A stretch of 64,000 nucleotides of DNA, taken from positions 248,001 to 312,000 of the forward strand of contig CP007152.1 of NCBI GenBank assembly GCA_000831005.1, in the 5' to 3' direction. Below are positions 1-7,643 of the stretch, in pieces. The notes under the pieces are model-generated. The model searched no databases. It was not told where the DNA came from and worked only from the letters and a program-made list of their open reading frames with translations. Position 1 is the first letter of the stretch; every line of letters starts with the position of its first letter. The position numbers and the translations under genes are program-made. Origin of the DNA: Marinobacter salarius (lineage in GTDB: Bacteria > Pseudomonadota > Gammaproteobacteria > Pseudomonadales > Oleiphilaceae).

Positions 1-2
1 AA

Positions 3-665
3 GCGCTAGAATACACCTCTCTAAGAATCCTAAAAATACCTGTTATAACAGTAAGCAAGCATCTGTCATCTCACATATCAAAGGAGTATAAGGTACTTGC
101 TCCCGTGGTTTATAGTGTACCTCCGAGCGTACTCGCGTGTGAAACCTCGCGTGATAAACGTTTTCAGGATATGAGACGAGTTTTATACTTCGGTTTGATT
201 GAGCCAACAAGGTTAGACGTTTCTCTTCTTGAGAAAATTGTTAATAAGGGGTTTAAAGTCGACTTGTATGGAATATTCTCAAGCAACAGTGACGCATCTT
301 ACAAAGAAGCTATAAATTCGCTCGTAAGTAAAAGTGGAGGTGATTTTAGAGGAAGATATTCGCCATCGGATTTAAGTTTTATAAAGAATTATGCGGGTGT
401 TCTGATGCTTTATGACACAAGCTCAGAAAATGTTAAGGGGTGTCTTCCAAACAAACTTTTTCAGTCTATGGTAATGGGGGTTCCCTGTGTCGTATCTTCA
501 GGTATGGTTGAAGCACGAAATTTGTTCCAAAAATATAATGCAGTAGTTACTGACGTCGAGTCGTTATCCGAAAGTAGTCGAATTGATTGGGTTGGTGTTA
601 ATAAAGAAATAATATGCCTCCGCGAGGAAAGTAGATTAAATTTTAAGAAGACGGCGCAAATTTGA
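3..665 (+). CDS. Glycosyltransferase, 5' end outside the window
   Basis: The reading frame is open from the first bases of the window, so the annotated part is the C-terminal 220 residues of a longer protein. The GTG at 105 is only an internal codon. The segment LPNKLFQSMVMGVPCVVSSG near the end resembles the donor-nucleotide loop of GT-B glycosyltransferases (P-x-K-x-x-E/Q-x-M-x-x-G-x-P), which transfer a sugar from an activated nucleotide to a lipid-linked glycan at the cytoplasmic face. It is followed by an O-antigen polymerase/ligase-like gene and a GT2, so a role in O-antigen or exopolysaccharide assembly is inferred. Base composition is clearly more AT-rich than the genome-typical genes further right. 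Sugar specificity cannot be read from the sequence. Confidence 0.75.
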   Translation, partial: ALEYTSLRILKIPVITVSKHLSSHISKEYKVLAPVVYSVPPSVLACETSRDKRFQDMRRVLYFGLIEPTRLDVSLLEKIVNKGFKVDLYGIFSSNSDASYKEAINSLVSKSGGDFRGRYSPSDLSFIKNYAGVLMLYDTSSENVKGCLPNKLFQSMVMGVPCVVSSGMVEARNLFQKYNAVVTDVESLSESSRIDWVGVNKEIICLREESRLNFKKTAQI

Positions 666-728
666 TGAATGATATATTGTTTCAGAGAGTGTCTCGTTTA
701 GTATCTGCTTTTATAATTTTCGTCGCCG

Positions 729-1928
729 ATGAAAATTAGATTAAGCTCAGTTTTTCCTTGGCTGGTGGTAATTGTGATTTTTTTTAGGCCACACCCGCCA
801 TTTCTCGGAAATGTGATGAGCACCTATTTTGGCGACGTCCTTCTTTTTTTGTTGATCGCAGCTAGTTTTATTTATAGAAAAACAATTTCAAATCTGGAAG
901 CTTTCGCTTTGCTAGGAGCGTTTTTAATTGCTTTTTCGTCTTTTCTTGTTATAACTTTTTCAGGATCTTATAATTTACTTCCGGAAGTTGTGAAGATTGT
1001 GTTTTATGGCTTTTCAGTTGCTTTTGTTGTAAATTGCAGACTCTTCGAAAGTATATCTTCAGAGTTAGCGTTATCCGTAATTGTTCTTGGTCTTTTTCTG
1101 GTTGCACTAGTTCAGTACTACAATGTTCCTTGGTTTGGTGAAGTTGTTAGGTTAATTTGGGGTGAAGCGAAATTACGATCTGCCGAGTCCACTGACCCTC
1201 GGGTCTATTCATCTTTGTTTAATGCAAACTGGTTTGGCGTAGTCGTTGCCGGGCTTGCTCTTCTTATTGTTGATCATTTTTTCATTACAAAAAGAATACT
1301 GCTCTCATCAATATTGTTCAGTGCCTGTATGTTGATGATTATGCTTTCTGGTTCAAGAACCGCTCTGATTGCATTTCTAGTTAGTTTTGCTTTCATTGTT
1401 ATTGTCAGAATGAGATCCTTAGGCAATCTTGCGTTGATTTTATGTATGTTGGTGTTGGTTTTAGTGGTGGGAGTTTATATAAATAAAAGTTATGAAGTGA
1501 GTAACCGGTTTTTAGACGCTTCTGAATCTTTAGCTCAAAATGATGTTTCTGATATTAGGTCTTTGGGTGATAGGTTTAGTTCGTGGGAGAAGGGGCTAGA
1601 AATAATTGAGATCAATCCGATGCTCGGTGATGGGTCGCTTTTAGATGGATTCGTTGTGCATAATAGTTATATTTATGTTTTCGCTGGTTTTGGGATCCCT
1701 TTGGGCTGCGCTATGCTGCTGTTGATGTTTTTTATATTTTTTGTTGCTAGCAAATCCTATACTTCGAATGCCAGTAAAGGAGTCGTTTTCATTTCCGCCC
1801 TACCGCTGGCTATCGCTAGTTTTGCTGGCGAGTTTCTTGTTAGTACTCAGGTTTTTCTCTCGTACCTTGTCATAGTGTGTCTGTCAAGTAATATAAGTAG
1901 AGATAGGCACAGGCCGGAATTAAACTAA
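729..1928 (+). CDS. O-antigen polymerase/ligase family membrane protein (Wzy/WaaL-like)
   Basis: This 399-residue protein is made almost entirely of hydrophobic segments (about ten likely membrane helices). It contains SGSRTALIAF at about residues 206-215 and a periplasmic loop ending in VVHNSYIYVFAGFGIPLG near residue 310, both typical of the O-antigen ligase/polymerase superfamily (Wzy_C). Such proteins polymerise O-units or ligate them to lipid A-core on the periplasmic side of the inner membrane. Its place between glycosyltransferase genes favours a polymerase (Wzy) rather than the ligase, but sequence alone does not separate the two. AT-rich codon use matches its neighbours and suggests a horizontally acquired cassette. 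Confidence 0.75.
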   Translation: MKIRLSSVFPWLVVIVIFFRPHPPFLGNVMSTYFGDVLLFLLIAASFIYRKTISNLEAFALLGAFLIAFSSFLVITFSGSYNLLPEVVKIVFYGFSVAFVVNCRLFESISSELALSVIVLGLFLVALVQYYNVPWFGEVVRLIWGEAKLRSAESTDPRVYSSLFNANWFGVVVAGLALLIVDHFFITKRILLSSILFSACMLMIMLSGSRTALIAFLVSFAFIVIVRMRSLGNLALILCMLVLVLVVGVYINKSYEVSNRFLDASESLAQNDVSDIRSLGDRFSSWEKGLEIIEINPMLGDGSLLDGFVVHNSYIYVFAGFGIPLGCAMLLLMFFIFFVASKSYTSNASKGVVFISALPLAIASFAGEFLVSTQVFLSYLVIVCLSSNISRDRHRPELN

Positions 1929-1959
1929 TTAATTCCATTATTTTGAATGTAAGTATTTT

Positions 1960-2862
1960 ATGTTTGATGTGGTAATCCCTGTTTTTAATAAAGAGTTATC
2001 TATTAAAAGAGCATTGGCTTCAATAGAGCTTCAAAGCGAGTTTGTTGATTCTGTGGTCGTTGTTAATGATGGCTCTAATGATAACTCGTTGAATAACATC
2101 GAAGAGTACAAAAAGGTTTCTAAGTTAAATATTGTTTTGATTAATCAATTGAATAAAGGGGTTTCATGTGCAAGAAATTCCGGAGTTCAGTATTGCAGAA
2201 CAGAGTTTATATGTTTCTTGGATGCGGATGATGAATGGCGTCCTGGATACCTAAAAGAGATGTCTCGTTTGATAAGTCTCTATCAGGAAGCCAATTTGGT
2301 TTGCTTGGCCCATTTTATACAGGATGCAGCACGTAGGTATCGTCCATCACATGCATTTGGTGAATCAGAGGAAGGTTACGTCCATGACTTTTTCTTGTCA
2401 TCGGCGAAGGGAAGCGTCGCTAATAGCTCTAAAGTAGCTGTTAGACGATCTATGTTCTTAGCGATTGGTGGCTTTCCTGAAGGCATTAAAGTTGGTGAGG
2501 ATTTATTCTTTTGGATTAAGTGTGCATTAAATGGTCCTGTAGCGGCCAGTGGAAAAACTCTGGTTATTGTTCATCGTGACTTTGATGTTAATAGAGTAAA
2601 GCGAGTTAAGGGCGGAGTTCCTTATCCAGTTATATATTTTTCAGAAAACAGAGAATTAATCAATAATAATTTATCTCTGAAAAAGTATTTGTGCAAAATT
2701 GCGTTTAGGCATGTTGCTGGATCTGCGAAAGATAAAGATATAAAAACATGTATTTCAATAATAAAGCCATTGTTTGGAATTTCTATAATTTGGGGTTGCT
2801 TGAGTACGATTATTTGTTTGATTCCCAGCGGTATTTTGAGACTGGCTAAGAAAATTAGTTGA
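1960..2862 (+). CDS. Family 2 glycosyltransferase
   Basis: A 300-residue GT-A glycosyltransferase. The N-terminus FDVVIPVFNK is the usual GT2 opening. The nucleotide-binding region carries VVNDGSNDNS, and the metal-binding DxD-type motif FLDADDEW is at about residues 86-93. NKGVSCARNSG before it is the conserved GT2 turn. The last 25 residues are hydrophobic and may anchor the protein to the inner membrane. It should add one sugar to an undecaprenyl-linked O-unit. It starts 31 bases after the polymerase-like gene and shares its AT-rich composition, so the three genes probably form one operon. The acceptor and donor are unknown. Confidence 0.85.
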   Translation: MFDVVIPVFNKELSIKRALASIELQSEFVDSVVVVNDGSNDNSLNNIEEYKKVSKLNIVLINQLNKGVSCARNSGVQYCRTEFICFLDADDEWRPGYLKEMSRLISLYQEANLVCLAHFIQDAARRYRPSHAFGESEEGYVHDFFLSSAKGSVANSSKVAVRRSMFLAIGGFPEGIKVGEDLFFWIKCALNGPVAASGKTLVIVHRDFDVNRVKRVKGGVPYPVIYFSENRELINNNLSLKKYLCKIAFRHVAGSAKDKDIKTCISIIKPLFGISIIWGCLSTIICLIPSGILRLAKKIS

Positions 2863-3264
2863 AATTATTCTGACGTATCGAAAATATTGCTGTGGGTCGA
2901 TAGGGGAGTAAATGAAATTTATTAATTTCGGTTGCGTGCCTATGTCGTCGCGATTGTGGGTGTAATGTGAATTTTTGTTGAGCCCCTTTATTAGTAGCCG
3001 ATTTCTTGAACATAATGTGCAGTGATGTTTTACTTACATGAAGATAATCTATGTTCTCTGAAGTCATAGGTACAATAACGAATGTTGGCCAATGACGCTA
3101 ACGCGGGATAGTCTGCCGCTATGGCGACTACCAGCTTTGTTTTGCGCCTACTGCTTGCAATTGGTCCATAATCAATCGCCTCCTCTATTTAAGTCATATT
3201 TTTCCGTTGACGCTGCACAGCATTTTTTTGGTCTTCAATCGAACGGTTACTAGTTATGGGCTCG
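2863..3264 (+). other. 402-bp gap between GT2 gene and insertion sequence, no gene recognised
   Basis: Only short open frames occur here, none with a recognisable protein. A possible 17-codon ORF starts at the ATG at 2911 but has no visible ribosome-binding site. The segment keeps the AT-rich character of the genes to its left and may hold remnants of a decayed polysaccharide gene or the promoter for the next glycosyltransferase, from which the insertion sequence now separates it. Confidence 0.4.
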
Positions 3265-3273
3265 AATGTTGCG
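3265..3273 (+). repeat. Left 9-bp target-site duplication of the IS element
   Basis: AATGTTGCG here is repeated exactly at 4655-4663, immediately outside both inverted-repeat ends of the insertion sequence. Duplications of 8 or 9 bases are the rule for the IS256 family, so this marks the insertion point. Confidence 0.8.
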
Positions 3274-4654
3274 GAGTTATAACTGAATCTGGTGTTTGAA
3301 GATTTGAAAGAAAGCGGCGTATCTGGTTGATTTGTTGTCGCCAAACAGTCAACCAACCAAGAGTACACCGCCATGGGAAAGAGTAACGTTGTCGGGATAT
3401 CAGGTCGAGAGGAATCGGTTGATCCTTTGACCGAGTTGCTGCGTCGAGGCGCACGGGAGTTGATTCATCAGGCAGTCGAAGCTGAGTTGTCTGAGTTCAT
3501 GGACACCGTTGGAGGGCGTAAGCTGGAGGATGGTCGAGCGGCCGTGGTTCGCAATGGGTATCAACCTGAGCGAGCCATTCAAACGGGGGTTGGCCCGATC
3601 ACCGTCAAAGTACCGAAGGTGCGAGCAAAAGATGGTCACCCGGTGACCTTCCGGTCGGCCTTGGTTCCGCCGTATGTCCGCAAGACCCGCTCGCTGGAAG
3701 CGGCGTTGCCCTGGCTGTACCTCAAAGGGGTGTCGACTGGTGAGATGGAGAGTGCGCTGGAGATTCTGGTGGGCCCGGAGGCCAAGGGCTTGTCGGCCAG
3801 CACCGTCGCCCGACTGAAACGTCAGTGGGCCCAGGAGTATGACGCCTGGCGCCAATGTCGATTAGACCGGGACCGTTGGGTGTACCTGTGGGCGGACGGC
3901 ATCTACAGCGGTTTGCGGGCCGAGGATGCCAAGCTGTGCGCCCTGGTCGTGATCGGTGTGAATGACCGCGGCGAGAAGCGCTTCTTGGCGATTGAGGACG
4001 GTGTCCGCGAGTCCACACAGAGCTGGCGTGAAGTGTTGCTGGATCTCAAGGCGCGAGGCTTGAATGCGCCCAGCCTGGCCATTGGCGATGGCGCCATGGG
4101 CTTCTGGGCGGCACTCGAGGAAGTATACGGCGAAACACGTCAGCAACGGTGTTGGATGCATAAGACCGGCAATGTGCTGAACTGCGTGCCCAAGTCGGTC
4201 CAGTCCAAGATGAAGACGGCCCTGCACGACATCTGGCAGGCGGAGACCAAGGAGGACGCCGAAACCGCCTTCGATCGGTTCGAGAAGCGATTTGAAGCCA
4301 AATACCCAAAGGCCGTCCAGTGCCTGCAAAAGGATCGCGAAGAACTGTTGGCCTTTTATGATTTCCCGGCCCAGCACTGGCAGAGCTTGAGGACGACCAA
4401 TCCGATTGAGTCGACCTTCGGCACCATCCGCCACCGGACCAAGAGAACAAAGGGCTGCCTGAGTCGGGACGGCATGTTGCAGATGATGTTCAAGCTCGGG
4501 GAGTGTGCGCAGAAAAACTGGCGCCGTCAGCGCGGCTTCCACTATCTGGGCAAGGTCATCACTGGGGTTAAATTCAGAGACGGAATCGAGGTGGATACAG
4601 ACAATCAGGATGTTGCTTGATCAAGTCTCTGAACACCAGATTTGACGATAGCTC
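3274..4654 (+). mobile_element. IS256-family insertion sequence (1381 bp, complete)
   Basis: The element is bounded by imperfect inverted repeats. The left end at 3274-3307 and the reverse complement of the right end at 4621-4654 agree at 24 of 34 positions, with an unbroken core AATCTGGTGTT. Exact 9-bp duplications flank it. It carries one transposase gene with an intact DDE triad. Its GC-rich coding sequence contrasts with the AT-rich DNA on its left. It lies between two glycosyltransferase genes and interrupts no recognisable gene, though it may separate the downstream gene from an upstream promoter. Confidence 0.9.
3373..4620 (+). CDS. IS256-family transposase
   Basis: This 415-residue DDE transposase of the Transposase_mut family catalyses copy-paste transposition through a circular intermediate. 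The catalytic residues appear as D175 (WADGIYSG), D239 (AIGDGAMGFW) and E346 (TTNPIESTFG). The conserved C/H element RCWMHK, typical of IS256 enzymes, lies at about residues 259-264. The ATG at 3373 gives a full-length product, 99 bases inside the left terminus. No frameshift or stop is present, so the element looks capable of movement. Confidence 0.95.
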   Translation: MGKSNVVGISGREESVDPLTELLRRGARELIHQAVEAELSEFMDTVGGRKLEDGRAAVVRNGYQPERAIQTGVGPITVKVPKVRAKDGHPVTFRSALVPPYVRKTRSLEAALPWLYLKGVSTGEMESALEILVGPEAKGLSASTVARLKRQWAQEYDAWRQCRLDRDRWVYLWADGIYSGLRAEDAKLCALVVIGVNDRGEKRFLAIEDGVRESTQSWREVLLDLKARGLNAPSLAIGDGAMGFWAALEEVYGETRQQRCWMHKTGNVLNCVPKSVQSKMKTALHDIWQAETKEDAETAFDRFEKRFEAKYPKAVQCLQKDREELLAFYDFPAQHWQSLRTTNPIESTFGTIRHRTKRTKGCLSRDGMLQMMFKLGECAQKNWRRQRGFHYLGKVITGVKFRDGIEVDTDNQDVA

Positions 4655-4663
4655 AATGTTGCG
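4655..4663 (+). repeat. Right 9-bp target-site duplication of the IS element
   Basis: An exact copy of AATGTTGCG at 3265-3273, directly abutting the right inverted repeat. The remaining stretch to 4768 has no recognised feature and carries the 5' region of the next gene. Confidence 0.8.
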
Positions 4664-4768
4664 TGCACTAAGAATCGGTGCCTGAAGCTCTCAGCTTTCT
4701 TTGGCTCCAACTGACGGTGGTTTTCAAGCCACTGGTTGATGTGATGTTATTCAAACTAAGACGAGATT

Positions 4769-5911
4769 GTGTTGCAAAATAGAGCAAAAAGAATCCTTTT
4801 TTTAGTAAATACGGCTGAGTTCTTCCTGTCCCATCGAATGCCATTGGCAGTTGCAGCAAAAAAAGCCGGGTATGAAGTACATATTGCATCTGCATCCGGC
4901 GCGGCCGTGGCGATAATTCAGGCTATGGGTTTCAAGCATCACGAAATTGCATTTGTCCGTAGTGGTCAAAACCCGCTAGTCGAGATGAAAACGATAGTAC
5001 AGTTGTTCAAGCTGTTTCGTCGTCTGGGACCTGATGTGCTGCACCTGATTACTATTAAACCTGTGCTGTATGGTGGTTTGGCTGCCCGGATAGCAGGAGT
5101 TCCGAGTGTGGTTTCTGCTGTGTCTGGGCTGGGTACGGTCTTTATTGCTGGTTCAATTGTTGCCAAGTTTAGGAAATGGGTCGTTACTCGGCTCTACTCT
5201 GTAGCCTTTAAGCAAAAGCGGTTAGCCGTTATCTTTCAAAACCCTGATGATAGGCAAGCGTTACTTTCAAGTCGTGCCCTGCAGGAAAGTGAAACCCGAA
5301 TTATTAGAGGCTCCGGCGTGGCATTGTCCGATTATCCATTCCGGTCCGAGCCTGAGGGTGAGTCAGTGGTGGTTATGGCTTCCAGGCTTCTTAAAGACAA
5401 GGGCGTGTTTGAGTTCGTAGAAGCGGCTAGTATCTTACGTGAACGCGGTGTGACTGTGGCGATGCGGCTCATAGGTTCTCCAGACCCTGGTAACCAGACG
5501 AGTGTGACGGAACAAGACGTTAAGCGCTGGCATGAAGATGGTGTTGTGAGAACTCTTGGTTATCGCTCTGATATTGCAGATCAGTACGCCGACGCCAATA
5601 TCGTATGTTTGCCATCTTACCGTGAAGGCCTACCGAAAAGCTTGGTTGAGGCTGCTGCGTGTGGCCGGGCAGTTGTTACCACGGACGTCCCTGGCTGTCG
5701 TGATGCAATTATTCCAGGTAAGACCGGGCTTTTGGTGCCGGTTAGAAATGCGGTTGCGTTGGCTGATGCGATTCAGAGTCTGATCGAAGATAGTGATCTA
5801 AGAATAAGAATGGGGCAGGCGGGCAGAAAGCTGGCTGAGGATGCCTTTGCAATCGAGAAAATCGTTGACCAGCATTTGCGAATTTATGAGGACCTACAAG
5901 GTGACGGCTAA
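4769..5911 (+). CDS. Family 4 (GT-B) glycosyltransferase
   Basis: A 380-residue GT4 enzyme. The N-terminal acceptor domain begins RILFLVNTAEFFLSHR. The C-terminal donor domain contains EGLPKSLVEAAACGRAVV, the EX7E motif that contacts the nucleotide sugar. The start is GTG at 4769, or the adjacent TTG at 4772. It resembles the glycosyltransferases that act right after an initiating HexNAc-1-phosphate transferase in O-antigen loci, and such a transferase lies two genes downstream. Sugar specificity is inferred only from context. It is followed after 18 bases by the 4-reductase gene, consistent with one operon. Confidence 0.85.
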   Translation: MLQNRAKRILFLVNTAEFFLSHRMPLAVAAKKAGYEVHIASASGAAVAIIQAMGFKHHEIAFVRSGQNPLVEMKTIVQLFKLFRRLGPDVLHLITIKPVLYGGLAARIAGVPSVVSAVSGLGTVFIAGSIVAKFRKWVVTRLYSVAFKQKRLAVIFQNPDDRQALLSSRALQESETRIIRGSGVALSDYPFRSEPEGESVVVMASRLLKDKGVFEFVEAASILRERGVTVAMRLIGSPDPGNQTSVTEQDVKRWHEDGVVRTLGYRSDIADQYADANIVCLPSYREGLPKSLVEAAACGRAVVTTDVPGCRDAIIPGKTGLLVPVRNAVALADAIQSLIEDSDLRIRMGQAGRKLAEDAFAIEKIVDQHLRIYEDLQGDG

Positions 5912-5929
5912 CTTCGAGCGTGAGCTTCT

Positions 5930-6873
5930 GTGAATACCTTACTAACTGGCGCAACCGGATTTGTCGGTAAATGCCTGGCTGAGGTGCTTGATCAGCAGGA
6001 GGCTTATCTGTTGACCTGCGCTGTAAGATGGATTGGCGGTACTCAGTGTGGGCGTGAAGTGGAGATCAGCGGCATCGATGCTGATACCGACTGGACTACT
6101 GCACTAATTGATCAGCAGGTTGTTATTCATGCGGCGGCCCGCGCCCATATTATGAAAGACGAGGTGTCTGATCCGCTTTCGGAATATCGCAAGGTTAACG
6201 TGGAGGGCACTCTCAATCTTGCGCGTCAAGCGGTGGAAGCTGGCGTGAGGCGCTTTATCTATATAAGTTCCATAAAGGTTAATGGTGAATGGACGCCCCA
6301 GGGCGAGCCATTCACCGCTGAAGATACGCCAGCACCTGAAGATCATTATGGTATTTCTAAGCTGGAGGCCGAGCAGGGCCTTCAGGAGCTGGCGGCTGAG
6401 ACTGGAATGGAAGTGGTGATCATTCGCCCACCTTTGGTTTACGGGCCAGGAGTAAAGGGTAACTTCGCCAGTATGATGAAGCTGGTAGGCAGAGAATTGC
6501 CTTTGCCTCTTGGTGCTGTTCAAAACAGTCGTTCACTGGTCGCGCTGGATAACCTGGTTGACTTCGTTATTACCTGCATCTCGCATCCTGCCGCTGCCAA
6601 TCAGTCTTTTTGGTAAGCGACGGGGAAGACCTTTCTACTACTGAGTTGTTGCGCGCGATTGCCCGGGCCATGGGGAGGCGTTCCCGTTTGATTCCAGTGC
6701 CAGCCAGAGTTTTTCTGTTCGGGGCATCTTTGCTGGGCAAGAGTGCAGTTGCAAAGCGTCTACTCGGTTCTTTGCAGGTGGATATTTCCAAAAACCGTGA
6801 CATTTTGGGCTGGCACCCTCCCATATCTGTGGCGAAAGGTATGGCCAGAGCGGTGGGGCATCCGGTTGGCTAG
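5930..6873 (+). CDS. NAD-dependent epimerase/dehydratase, probable UDP-HexNAc 4-reductase (frameshifted)
   Basis: This extended short-chain dehydrogenase opens with the nucleotide-binding GATGFVG and has catalytic YGISK near residue 140. With its neighbours (an initiating sugar-phosphate transferase and WbpM), it fits the WbpV/WreQ type of reductase that completes UDP-QuiNAc from the 4-keto sugar made by WbpM. The frame ends early at 6616, and the conserved continuation LVSDGEDLSTTELL is found in the -1 frame. Restoring one T in the T5 run at 6607-6611 gives a continuous 314-residue protein of normal family length. It is therefore probably a consensus deletion, although real inactivation by slippage cannot be excluded. 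The start is GTG at 5930. Confidence 0.8.
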
Positions 6874-6910
6874 TCGAAAGTTTGGTGGAAAATAAATAGT
6901 TCTCTATTGG

Positions 6911-7477
6911 ATGTTATCTGTGATTCGATTATTTGATTTTGTGTTTTCGTTGCTAGGGCTGGTAGTTGGTTTTCCGGTTCTACTGCTACTGACGGTGATA
7001 GGTCTATTTGATACAGGCTCTCCTATTTTCACGCAGGAGCGGGTAGGTCGTAATAAGAGGCCATTCACTCTGGTAAAATTCCGCACGATGACGAAAGACA
7101 CGGCATCTGTGGCCAGTCACTTAGCAAACGTCGATGCGATTACCACGTTCGGGCGCTTCCTGCGTCGAACAAAGTTGGATGAATTGCCCCAGTTGTGGAA
7201 TGTGCTCAAAGGCGAGATGAGTTTGGTTGGGCCTCGGCCCTGCTTGTTTAACCAAGAAGAACTGATAGCAGAAAGGGAGCAGCGGGGTGTTTTGTCTGCG
7301 CGTCCTGGGATTACGGGGCTAGCCCAAGTCAAAGATATCGATATGTCGACCCCGCGGCTCTTGGCAGAGACAGACCAGAAGATGTTAGAGAATTTAACGA
7401 TGGGTGCTTACTTTAAGTATATCTTTATGACAGTTGCTGGCAAAGGTGCCGGCGACAGGGTTCCTGGAAGGGACTAA
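6911..7477 (+). CDS. Initiating sugar-phosphate transferase (WreU/WbaP-type)
   Basis: A 188-residue polyprenyl-phosphate sugar-1-phosphate transferase that loads the first sugar of the glycan onto undecaprenyl phosphate. One N-terminal hydrophobic segment (about residues 10-30) is followed by the catalytic core: QERVGRN, KFRTM, RRTKLDELPQLWNVL and GEMSLVGPRP. It lacks the extra membrane domain of WbaP-like enzymes, as is common for the short QuiNAc/FucNAc-type transferases. With the 4-reductase before it and WbpM after it, QuiNAc-1-P or a related dideoxy HexNAc is the likely substrate (inference). Confidence 0.88.
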   Translation: MLSVIRLFDFVFSLLGLVVGFPVLLLLTVIGLFDTGSPIFTQERVGRNKRPFTLVKFRTMTKDTASVASHLANVDAITTFGRFLRRTKLDELPQLWNVLKGEMSLVGPRPCLFNQEELIAEREQRGVLSARPGITGLAQVKDIDMSTPRLLAETDQKMLENLTMGAYFKYIFMTVAGKGAGDRVPGRD

Positions 7478-7643
7478 GTGCCAGAGGGTTTCGAATGTTT
7501 AATTCCGTGTTACTTGCGGGGCCGTCCTATACTGTTAAAGGTGCCATTCTGTGTGCATTGAAATCTGGGTTTACTGATGGCAACGAATGGCGATGGGCGA
7601 TGGACAGTGAGTTCCAATCTCGATGGAAGCGGGAGGTAACCCT

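Noticed and set aside
2911..2964. Possible 17-codon gene after the GT2 gene
   Set aside because: No ribosome-binding site, no homology recognised, and such short frames are expected by chance in AT-rich DNA.
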